DNA from: Cyclina sinensis
Lineage: Eukaryota > Mollusca > Bivalvia > Venerida > Veneridae
Direction of reading: 5' to 3'
Assembly: GCA_012932295.1 (NCBI GenBank)
Contig: JAAONU010000001.1
Coordinates: 51,805,134-51,869,133, forward strand
Length of the DNA: 64,000 nt
The number at the start of each line of letters is the position of its first letter. The first letter of the stretch is position 1. The position numbers and the translations under genes are program-made. Positions 37,101 through 47,992 of this stretch are shown in pieces. The notes beneath the pieces were generated by a model. It was not told the DNA's origin, ran no database searches, and worked only from the letters and a program-made list of their open reading frames with translations.

Positions 37101-40100
37101 AATTACGATATAATAAGGTGTTTTGAGCGCCTTTGAATACTTTATATTTGGTCTTCTTGATAATTTCTGGTGTTTTAATTTGTTTCAGCGTATAAACGAG
37201 GTTTGCGATGCTTTGTATAAAATACTGATTGGATGTATTCGGTTATCTGAAGATCTCAGACATTTGGTGCTCAACTGGTTTGGACGATGTTTAGAGGCTA
37301 ACAGAGGTATGCCTGTCACCACACCATCAGCCGTGTTTCAGTAAAAGATGTCTGCATAAAAAAGGGGGATAATTTAAAAAAACAATAGAAACGAGAGTTA
37401 AGCTGTTGAATTTCATAAGCTCTACAAAGACCATTACTCAAAATTGCTGCTTTTACACGAATGTTAGCAAACAGATGAAGGAAATACCTACTGGCCAGTA
37501 TAAAATCTGAACAAATACATGAAAAGTTCCACAAGGAGTAAAATAATCAAGCTAAAACCTGTGTAAAGAAATAAGTTTACGCACAAGTAATCTATTTGGC
37601 AAACTACATCAGTTGCCTTTAATTTTATTAATCAACGGCAACTAAAGGTTTCTGTCTTTTAAACAAGTATATCATTTGTCAGGTCGTGTCGATAAGGTAC
37701 TTTTAAGACTGAATGTTAGTTTGCAGACATTATTTTCCAAGGTAAACCGGATGTATGGTCCGCGCATGACGTTGAAGTCTTCGATGCACCTTTCTGTTCG
37801 GATGGCTTCTGCCTTAATCTATGCCAAGTTCTTCTACAGATGTGCCAGACATTTTCAGCACCAAACAGTCCGAGGTTGTTTAACATCAAACCATCTTTCT
37901 GTAGAGCGATCCCAAAATCAGAATCTGAGATAAAAACTATGTGTGTTCATGCAAGAGGTAACTTTTATTCTGACCCAAATTATAAAAATGAATTAAACAT
38001 CTTTTACATTTATTAAAGCACGCACTTCTGTTCACTTTTTAAGAAAAGTAAAATATTATTTATAATAAAAATAAAAATATATAAATTTTATACAACTCGT
38101 ATATGTCAAGTTAATGCTATAAGCACAGTGAATGAAAAAGTACATGTTCGAAGACTTTGTTCCGCTGAAGGTTGTTTTGTATTGTAGTAGAAAGGTTGAA
38201 ATAAGGAACAACCACTTTAATAGATATACCAAACCTGTTTTGTCTAAATAAAGCGACGCTGTGGTAGATTTACCAAGATATTAGTCAACAAATTTATAAC
38301 TCTGAATGCTCGTTATAAAAAAAACCCCTTTTATCAGCCCATTTATGAAAATATACAAACTCGTTTCTAAAAATTAATTTACTTTAAATAAACTATTGTA
38401 TGAAAATATAGATCTACGAACTCGTTTCTAAGAATTCAATGCATTTACTTTTTTAAGATAAAATAAATTAAAGAATATTATTACCGAACGTTACCGAGAG
38501 AAAACTCTCTGTAGAATGTTAGTAGAGATTTGTTTTAGGTCTGGACAAAGAAACACCTTTTGTGCCTTACAAAGAAGACTGCCTGCTTCCACACTGTGAC
38601 TCGTATCATTACATATCCGACCTTTTCTTCCTCACACACCAAGCTCTTCATATAGGCTACAGCATTGTGTTTAAATTGATGAAACTCAAGAACAGTAAAA
38701 CTAGAATGGAAAAACTATACAGCGAAATAAAAAACGTGTATCCTGACCATATTGTTGAACGAGTGAGACATCAGTTAAGAAGAGGTGAGTGGGTTGTTGA
38801 TAAGAGGTAATATAAATACCTTTTTCATATGGATAGACGTTCTACATAACAAGAATAAAATCGGACCCGACTGAGCCTATGTGCTAGGTCAAAGTTACAT
38901 GCAACAGTTTTTGCAGAAATTTATAGAAAATTTATGATTTGGTCAAATACAGCAGTGGTGGTGGTGGTGTGTTTAAACATAAAAAAAGAATCTAAACTCT
39001 ATGTTTGAGGGAATAAAAGAATAATCAAATGATGTGAACCAGGTTTTAAACAGCAGAATATAAATTTTATTCCTACTTAAAACTTTTCAGATTTTGTTTT
39101 TCAGAATCCTGCTGGTACTTGAATATCAAAGCAGCTCTCTCGCAACAATATCTGACAATGTTTTGCCTTGGTTTTCACATCGCCACTGCAACATGGCTGG
39201 TCCAGGTTGCTACGTGCGATGACGTCACAGAATTCAAACCGGTGTCACTTCCGCTCGACGACAATGTACCAAAGTCTCTATCCTACCTACCACAGTACAT
39301 AATAAAAAATCTGACGCAGTTTGTTACTTCTTTAAAAGTTTTTCGCAGCCAGGATATCATGACGGTAATAAAAGTTTGTTTTTGAACCGCCCTATTTCAG
39401 ACTTAGCCTACTAAACATTTTGGTGATTTTTATTTACTGAATTTCAAACGTACAGTATGTCAAATGAATACGATGTTATGTGTAAACCATATCTTCAGAT
39501 CAACATTTCATTGCGTATTTCATCACTTGGGTGAAGCATAGAGCAAACACTCTTTGTTATAATTATCAAGTCCATCCTAGAATTCTGACCACTTCATAAA
39601 AAATAAAACAAATGAGAATGCGTATTTATCTTTCCATTTTCAGAACAACAAAGAAGTTCTTCAACACTTCATAACTCTTATTCTTGTGTACATGGGGCGG
39701 CATGATAGACTTACCAGTTCAGACGTTAGAGCACAGCTTGCAGAGGCACTAGAAGCCATCCTGCCGCCCATGAATGAAAACGGAACATGGGCTACAACGA
39801 AAAGGTAATTAACACTGCTTTATAGAAATGAAAAATAACAAGATTTGCTATCGAAGTACAAAAAGTACACTGAACTTTGGAATATAACCGTTTTTAAATT
39901 TAGACTTTTCTGCTTAGCCACGGTGGATATAAAATTTAACTGACATGCACCAACGACATTTTCAATGAACGGGAAAGTTTTTGGATTTTTTTTTTTACAG
40001 CGGGAACACAGAAAAATTGCTCATCGAACACCCATTAATCGAGCACCTTGCAGAGACAATCCTCAACATATTTGTTAGTATAGAGATGACAGGCCAAAAT

Positions 40101-43100
40101 GTTGATGACGAGAAGAAATACGGTTACCGTAGTTCTATGCACACAATCATACAATACATCTGGCGGATTCCACAGCACAAAAACGCCATAAAGGTGAGTG
40201 GCACAGAAAAGTCTTACACCGCCGTTATATTCAATTTCCATCTTAGCATCCATACCTCTAACGTATGCAAAACATATTTTTACCTATGCTTTATGAGGGT
40301 ATATTGTTTTGCACATATCTGTCTGTCCGTCTCTCAGTAGACCTAGTGACTGCCAATCATCTGAGGGCAGCACTAGGATAAGGATCTCGTCGAGGACAAC
40401 ACACATGTAATATTGATCAGGTGAGGATCAGTGGTTCAGTGGTTACACGCAGGACTTGTTATCCAGCGGTCGCAAGTTCGATTCCCGGCTCCTCCAGTAA
40501 CATTACTAACTGTCTGTCATGAGATTAAAAGCGAAGCCCCATGGACATGAAACTAGTGTCTCTGTAATTGGGTGCTTTCTGTACGTTGCACCTCTATCTA
40601 TCTATTTGTTGGTACCGGTTGCTCATATCACCGACGCCCCCTGCTGAGATTAGTTATTTTATGTTGTGGTGGATAGTGCAAGATACAGAAAGCATCCCAT
40701 TCCAGAAACAGCCCTGGTTCTTTAGCATGTTCAGTGCACACCACTGATACATGGGGCCTTGTAGCTTTTGACATTTGATAGATTCTACATGTATACTAAA
40801 ATAAACAGGCCCGTTTACTTGAATATTTTTGTCACCATGCTCATACTCTATTTAATATTCATTTAGAAAATAGAAACCGAAACTTTAATAAACTTATATT
40901 AATCGAAGGAGAATTCATTTATCCTACGAAAGACAAACTATTTTTAAATTATTCAAGATGATTTGAACATTCTATAGAAGTTTACACACTCAACATTAAC
41001 ACGCCGTGTGTACAGGTAAACCATAAAGACGCGTCATAAGATGCAGTCTCATTGGCTGGGATATAAATAAAAATACTGGAAATCCAGATTATTAAGAAGA
41101 TAGAATTGAATGGTTAGCCTTCAGATCTAACCGTAGATAGATCGTGTACTTCAGGCATATTGAGCGCGTTACCACTGGACCACTGAACCGCTCCAGCTAT
41201 CTTTTTAGGTTTATTTATTGTCGGTACCGGTTGCTCATATGACCGACTCCTCCGTGCGGAGATTAGTTATTTTTTGTTGTGGGGGATAGTGCAAGAAACA
41301 GAGAGCAACCCGTTCCAGAGACTGGTTCTTTTGCATGCTCAGTGTACAGCACTGATACATGGGACCTCGATTATCCGAAAGACAATTAGTAATCCGCAAC
41401 AACCTTTAAATAACTAAACTCTTCAGGGGGTATCAGTCATATGGGAAACAGGTACCGACAATAAATTAACTTAAAACGTTAGTGTCGCTCCGACATCTCT
41501 TTTTCAATGTTTTTTTTTGTATTTCTTCTCAGCGCTTTTTTTAAGTATATACCAGGGAACATGGACAGCAGTCCTATACACTTTGAAAATTTTACTTTTA
41601 ATTGTTTTTTATCTGACGTGGAAGATATTCATATACAATATATGCAGAGATTTTCTGTGTTGTATAGGTTTATCGTAAATGCGTTTTTCATTATTATGTC
41701 ATATACGTTGAAAAGCAATCATAATATAAAATAATCGTTTCTTTATAGTTATTTAAGTTGTTTTGTCTTTTGTATGTAGCGTTTGTCAGAGGAGGCAGTG
41801 TCAGCTATAGATAATCCAGAGCCACCTCTGTTCCTTCGCTTCATCAACTTGCTCATCAATGACGCCATCTTCTTGCTTGACGAGGCCCTCGATGTAAGAA
41901 TATAATATATGATTGTTTATTTTAATGACTAGATAGAACCAATCACTATTTTACCTAACTCATTGTTTATTTGCAGAGAAGTCGTGCTCTGTAAACTAAA
42001 CCGATGATTTCGTATTTTTCTTCTATGTATTCACATGTATGGATATGCTTTGGCAATCTTCTGGGACGAACCACTTTGTTACCTACTTTCTATATCTTAA
42101 ACAAAACTGATGAAGGGTGTTCAGGAACGTGTCTTAATTTAGACAGTTATAAAGAGCTTTAATACGGCCGATAATATCTTTCAAATTACATTATTCAAAA
42201 GAGCATCAGTTAACTCACCGAAGTTATGATATTAATCTAGGCGATGTGGAAGATGGCCTTGAAAGAATCTTTGGAGACACGAAATACGGCCTGTGGGTTT
42301 CTTCAACAGTTTTCAGTAACTTGCTCCAGGAACGTAAGCAATAGATTGATACATGCATATATTTTTTGTTTGTATCTGTTTCAGTACATGAAACAAATCC
42401 ATGTACAGGAAGTGGAGCGGGAGAGTGGCAAGTGGAATAAGTTAAGCGCGGAACAATTCCGTGACAAGGAGAGTGTGTTGCAAGGTCTAGCAATAGCTGG
42501 CCTCAGCAGAAACATTATGGCAAATCATACCATTTATACTCTAGAACTGTTGACCAAAGAAATAAGGGGGATCTTCTGTCATCATGTGATGGTTGATAGA
42601 ATTGCTGACATGCTCAACTATTTTCTAGAACATTTGGTTTGTATTAAACACGTCGATACACATATCTCAAATTATGAAATTTCTTTTGATTTGCTTACAT
42701 GTATCTTAGAATATTTAAAAGTTGATTTTAACTAACAATACTTCGATTTTCAATGTTTTTTTCGTGTTTTGTAATAAGTTAACTATGTCAGAGAAGTCTG
42801 AATATATATTACATTAAGTTACCAGAGGTGTCTTTAACGATTTCTTTCTTTATCATAATGTTGTCCAGGTTGGTCCAAAGCAGCGTGATTATATGGTACG
42901 GGATCGGAAAGTGTACCAGTTTAAGCCGGAGCAGATCGTATCTGATATTGCACATATCTACGTAAATCTTGGCCAGGACAACACGTTTTGTAAAGCAGTT
43001 CTGGGAGAGTCGAGATCATTTTCAGACAACCTATTCCCACAAGCGGTGGTAGTTTTAAAGAAAATTGGAGTGACGCACGAGTTTATAAGACAGTTTGAGG

Positions 43101-44861
43101 AACTTTCAGAAAAACTTAAGGTTCGTTCCTCGCAAATTTAGAGGCAACTTGTTAAATGACTCTTAATTTAAATCTATCTCTGTGATTATGTTTTATCAAT
43201 AATGAAGTAAATTTCTGTCAATGTAGCGGTAAAAAGTTCTCTTTAGCAATACACGTTTACAGTTTGATGAGATATGCAATGCTGTAGTATGTTGCATGTA
43301 GCATGTTGACGTTTATTTTCAGTCGATGGAAAGTGATCATAAGCGTGAAGAAGAGGCGTTAGCTGACGCCCCAGAAGAGTTTCTGGACCCTATTATGGGT
43401 ACCCTAATGGTTGATCCGGTCAAGTTGCCCACATCTAATACAAGTATAGATAGGGCTGTGATAGCCAGGCATCTTCTCAGGTAATGTCAGATTACTGCAA
43501 TATTAACCACATACCATTCTTGTCATAACTAACAATTGTTTAGCATAAATGAGATGACTTTCAATCGTCGATCTATCTAAGATATCATATCTATTAATCA
43601 TATACCTTTATACCTTCCATAAAACGTTCAATAACAGACCCGTATTTTCATATACGTTCAATTACAGATACGTATTTCAAAATACGTTCAATTATAGACT
43701 GTATTTCCATATATCTTCAATGACATACCTTTATTTCCATTTAACGTTCAATCACAGACCCGTATTTCCATATACGTTAAATTACAGACACGTATTTTCA
43801 TATACGTTCAATGACAGACACGTATTTTCATGTACGTTAAGTTACAGACCCGTATTACCATATTCGTTAAATTACAGACACGTATTTTCATATACGTTCA
43901 ATGACAGACACGTATTTTCATGTACGTTAAATTACAGACACGTATTTCCATATACGATCAATTACAGACATGTATTTTCATGTAATTTAAATTACAGACA
44001 CGTATTTCCATATACGTTCAATGACAGACACGTATTTTCATGTACTTTAAATTACAGACACGTATTTCCATATACGTTCAGACATGTATTTTTATATATG
44101 TTCAGTTACAGACCTTTATTCCCATATGCATTCAATGACAGACACGTATTTCTATGTACGTTCAGTTACAGACACGTATTTCCATCTACTTTTTAATTTT
44201 CCGACCCGTACTTACATACACGTTCAATTACAGACCTGTATTTCCATATACGTTCAATAACATACCTGTATTTTCATGTACGTTCAATTACAGACCTGCA
44301 TTTCCATATACGTCAATTACAGGCCTGTTTTTCCATATAAGTCCACTTACAGACCTGTATTTCAATATACAGTTTGTATGTGTTCAATTACAGACACATA
44401 TTTCCATATACGTTCAGTTACAGACATGTATTAGGATAGGTTTCAATTACAAACGGTGTTGCCATAACTTTTCATTGTACACCATGTGCATCTCATAAAT
44501 TTCACTGGCAATTCATTTTGTGTTAACTTGCGAAATCAGACCTTTATCATGATAACTTTCGCTCAGAAACAATTAATGCAACGATGACAGTCCTAGATGT
44601 CATTGCTTCCGTTTAGCATCGGTGTATTTTTGATACATAGAAGTTTAGACTTGTTGTTATATCGGATAATTACACTTACCTGTCCAGATGTCTGTTTAAC
44701 AATATCAATATTTATCTGTTTGCAGTGACCAGAGAGACCCATTTACAAACCTACCCCTTTCTATGGAAATGGTGGTGCCAGACACGGAGCTACGAGACAA
44801 AATCGAGATCTGGAAAAGAAACCACATGCAAAACTCTTCAGCAACGTCTCAAAGAAGTTGA
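31158..44861 (+). CDS. UBE4A: UBE4A-type U-box ubiquitin ligase, copy 1 (19 coding exons, 1040 aa)
   Basis: Exons: 31158-31179, 31617-31670, 32806-32925, 34326-34426, 34652-34828, 35233-35383, 35722-35927, 36279-36464, 37189-37306, 37742-37957, 38539-38784, 39105-39364, 39644-39804, 40001-40193, 41780-41893, 42385-42636, 42869-43120, 43323-43480, 44726-44861. They sum to 3123 nt, exactly in frame. UBE4A extends ubiquitin chains (E3/E4 activity). The Ufd2 core appears as [54 protein letters not shown] and [19 protein letters not shown]. The C-terminal U-box reads [19 protein letters not shown], then [22 protein letters not shown]4A is preferred over UBE4B because of FLDPIMxTLM and IARHLLSDQ. 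The start MGSSASK fits N-myristoylation, unlike the longer human N-terminus. Two acceptors are AAG rather than CAG (before 32806 and 37742). Exon-by-exon agreement with copy 2 supports every boundary. Confidence 0.95.
31671..32805. other. Intron 2 of UBE4A copy 1, with unassigned antisense frames
   Basis: No repeat is recognised. On the minus strand, 32127-31888 encodes 79 residues with several cysteines, preceded by an 'atttcag' acceptor-like string. A second frame, 32778-32569, follows in the same orientation. Neither matches a family I know. Confidence 0.25.
36528..36800 (+). mobile_element. SINE in intron 8 of UBE4A copy 1
   Basis: 'atcagtggtcccgtggtgac' is followed by a degraded B box, then 'gctcctccactaacattact' and 'ggaatgggatgctttctgta'. 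It ends '...cgacgataaataaactta'. Related copies lie at 40.43, 41.1-41.47, 48.47 and 53.24 kb. Confidence 0.6.
40430..40770. mobile_element. SINE pair, head-to-head, in intron 14 of UBE4A copy 1
   Basis: A plus-strand tRNA-like head with a B box GTTCGATTCC (40476-40485) and body 'ggctcctccagtaacattac' runs to about 40640. It is followed by an inverted copy of the body ('gagattagttattttatgttgtgg' to 'cactgatacatgggg'). Confidence 0.65.
41100..41475. mobile_element. Inverted SINE copy in intron 14 of UBE4A copy 1
   Basis: Contains 'ttaccactggaccactgaaccgctcc' (reverse complement of a tRNA-like head), the 'gtaccggttgctcatatgaccga' body, and 'gtgtacagcactgatacatggga'. The family is the same as at 40.43 kb. 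Confidence 0.6.
43627..44440. repeat. 30-bp minisatellite, about 27 units, intron 18 of UBE4A copy 1
   Basis: Consensus 'ttcaattacagacacgtatt' plus 'tccatatacg'. Unit length is 30, so a spurious 158-codon frame runs through it. It occupies most of the intron immediately before the last coding exon, between the two halves of the U-box. Confidence 0.9.
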
Positions 44862-45539
44862 TATCATATCAGAAAGGATATTCGAACTGTTGATATCATA
44901 TCAGAAAGACATTGTGACAGTCATACAAATCTTGTTTGAAAAATGTTGAATCTCATGCCAAGTGTTCATAACTTATTTGTATATTTAACAACTGTTTATA
45001 GATATCAGGGAAATTCTGAGACTAAAGTATTCTGTACAAAGAGATTGGTTTTGCTCACGAACCAAGTCATTGAAAGAAGAGTATAGCTAAATACATGGAT
45101 GCTGGTCACTCTGTCGGATTAGAACATGAAATAGATGTGTTGTTAGACGACAATTAAAGTACAGGGTAAAACACTTTATCTTGCAATCAATTTACCTGGT
45201 TCTACGTTATTGATGAACACAGCAAACAATGTAAGACATGAAGTTTGCAACTTACACAGAAATTTGACCAGGACCAAGGGTGCAATCTGTCACTTATTAA
45301 TTAATTACTGAAGACACACATCTTTCATGCAGTATGTTGGAAACAGTTGAAAATGAAAAGAATAGAAATGTTTAATTGTTGGCCGAATTTAATTCACTAC
45401 TGTTTTGCTATTTTAAAATAATGTTGTAAATACATTTTGTATTTCCTATCACTTTGTTTTTTGGCTATATATTTTATTGAACGCTAAGTGCCATTTGAAC
45501 TCTTCTGTGATAAAATGACTTTATTTTATACATTACTTT

Positions 45540-45545
45540 AATAAA
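45540..45545 (+). terminator. Polyadenylation signal, UBE4A copy 1
   Basis: AATAAA about 680 bases after the stop at 44861, in 'tttaataaatacg'. It is the first canonical hexamer downstream, so the 3' UTR would span about 44862-45565. Confidence 0.5.
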
Positions 45546-45569
45546 TACGTTCCTATTATTAAGAATTTC

Positions 45570-47310
45570 TTATTTTCTTTCCATTTCCATTTTATTGCCA
45601 TGATTAAATAATTCATTTCGATATCCTTATCCACAAAGTGTTGCTTTGTTAAAAAAAAGTAATTGATCTTCGTTCATTCGGGAATATGATTAACGTATTT
45701 AGCCTCGTCCGTCAGTGAATTGATCTGTTTTATAATTATACTAGGGATCAAAGAGACACTGACAATAAAAAAAATCAATTTGTATTTATGTTCACACTTT
45801 GAAATACAAACAGTTCTTTTCTCTGATCTAAATGTATGCATTGTAACTTTTTTACTCCCACTGAGTTAAGTTAATTATGGAGAAAATCATTTTTGACAGG
45901 CTCAGGGCCTTAAAAGCTATGACGATATTTACTACAAACCTCATGCTTTAGTCATTAACTGCCAAAACTATATATTGGCAACTACATTAAACTAACTGAG
46001 AGAAACGACTTTTTTAAAAATAAAATGATGAAAATATAAAAAATTGCTTTAGCTCAACGGAGGACAATGGTAATAACACTGAACATAGCAGACACAGACG
46101 GGTCATAATATATGTACAACTATTTTATAGTTATATATTAACTGAAATATTGGCAGTCAAATTTTGTCATTGATTCTATGATTGACCTGCTAAGCCCATG
46201 ATTTGTTTTAGTGCCAATTCTATATGTGTTAACCAACGTCATTTTACCTTTGTTAAGTGAACAGTCCATATACTTAACATAGTAGTCAGGTTAAAGTAAA
46301 TTACTGTGCAATTTATTATGAAGCGAAAGTTTGAAATCCTGAATAATAGACTAAGTGGAGATCTCTTATTGATTTAGACGATATTCTCTGTTGAATTCGT
46401 AGTTAGTCATCGACCAATAAATTTCCGTGACTGCATGTGGATACAATGTTGTTTTTTTTCCACATTCCACACTTTCGGTGCGAGTACTGGTTTCAACCAA
46501 GGAAGCAGTCATCGAGAGGGATTAAACTTGCTTACAGTCCCATTATTACATAAATATTGGTTGAAATTAAACTAAATACAAGATCATGGGTTCAATCCCT
46601 GCAGCGTCCCGCTTTTTGTATGAGAAAGTAGGAAGTACAACCTTTCCGCCTACATAAATATTAAATGCACCGTGAAAGGGCATTAAATCCTCACGCTGTA
46701 TTTGTTTGCTATACAGTATTGTATTATCCAATTTCAGTACAATATTGAAAATCCCATTTACACAAGACAGTTCAATGAATACGTGACAATATTTAATACT
46801 TTACAAAAAAACCATTTTGACGTAAATCTGGAGATGGCATCCACATTACAATAATCGAAAGGGCGATCAAAAACTGATCAGATTGAAAAGAATTTAAAGT
46901 ACATGTATGTCCTCATCCAACCTTTACATATACAAGCAATGTCAAGTTTGATTATTGGAAAATCGTCCCGCGATTGATTGGCAGAACGTTTCAATCAATT
47001 CTATTCCGGGTCAAATATATTTAAAGGACTAAAACTGGTTTATGTATGTCACAAAAACATGGACAAATTTTGAATAAAAGGTTAAATGTTATATTTGGAC
47101 AGTGATTTCGGAATAACATGTAAAACAAGGCGTTTTGACGATTTAAATAGTTTATTATTCCCCCTGTACTTTGGGAAGTATGATTTATTGTTTACAGTGT
47201 ATTTAAGGAAGGTTTCATTGGAAGTGTTGAAAAGAAAATGTTTAAATGCATGTGTATTGTAGGAAAAATGCAATTTGATTGATATATTAAAAGTTCAGTC
47301 GGTGAGGGTT
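45570..47310. other. Spacer between the two UBE4A genes
   Basis: No coding exon is seen. A SINE tail lies at about 46465-46580 ('cacactttcggtgcgagtac', 'ggtttcaaccaaggaagcagtc'). A GGTTCAATCCC motif at 46589-46599 may be another SINE head. It does not resemble the flank upstream of copy 1. Confidence 0.5.
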
Positions 47311-47311
47311 G

Positions 47312-47374
47312 TATATATAAATGTGTGACTCTGTGATTGAAGTAACAAGATTGTCATCAAACATGTATTTTTAG
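47312..47374 (+). promoter_or_regulatory. Putative TATA promoter and non-coding first exon, UBE4A copy 2
   Basis: TATATATAAA at 47312-47321 is followed about 53 bases later by a strong donor TTAG|GTAAGT (exon end 47374). A matching acceptor, ACATTTTCAG, ends at 47971, and 21 bases of 5' UTR precede the ATG at 47993. This would give a short untranslated first exon starting near 47345. It is inferred only from motif spacing. Confidence 0.4.
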
Positions 47375-47992
47375 GTAAGTATTTATCTTTTACTCGACTC
47401 TTCATCAATAAAACAAAATTGCTAAACGAATCAAGAGACTAAAATTCAAATTAAGTTTCTGGTTGTATTACAATATTTTCCCCAAAAAATGCATTCATTT
47501 CAAGTTTTTATTTAATTCAATCAGTATCATTACACACACTTCATTATTCACTGCCCATGCCCTAAACTATATATATATCAAACTGACAAACAAATTTACC
47601 ACTATTCATGTTCAGCTAACTCACAACATTTTTAAACCATATTATAATATATTACTCGTTAATATTTCAGTTTATTACTGATTTACTGAAATTTTATATG
47701 TTTTTAGCCAGTAGGTGGCAACAAGATCGCCGAACTCCATGTATACAGTAGTTAATAAGAACTCGATTTAATCAGTATTGTATTCATTTAACAACCATTT
47801 AACAGCAAACGACATAAACAAAAACAAAAACAGTGATCGAGTAGAAAGCTCAGACATTTTTAATTGATAGATATATTTACTAAATAATTCGGTAACTTCT
47901 TATTGAAAAAGAAGTTTATTTCATTATGGATTTTTGTAGTAATTCTTATTTATACATGTCCACATTTTCAGGTTCGTCGTGGAACATAAAGA

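Noticed and set aside
37676..37933. Alternative start of UBE4A copy 1 exon 10 at the upstream CAG (37681)
   Set aside because: It reads in a different frame. The AAG acceptor at 37739-37741 gives the frame and length (216 nt) of the partner exon 56820-57035.
43627..44440. CRISPR-like array
   Set aside because: Repeats are head-to-tail without unique spacers, in an animal intron.
43720..44498. Long plus-strand frames rich in [14 protein letters not shown] repeats
   Set aside because: They are translations of the 30-bp minisatellite, whose length is a multiple of three, inside an intron of UBE4A copy 1.
44725..44949. 74-codon frame over the last UBE4A copy 1 exon
   Set aside because: Wrong frame; the phase from the previous exon gives the U-box end [13 protein letters not shown] and a TGA at 44859-44861.
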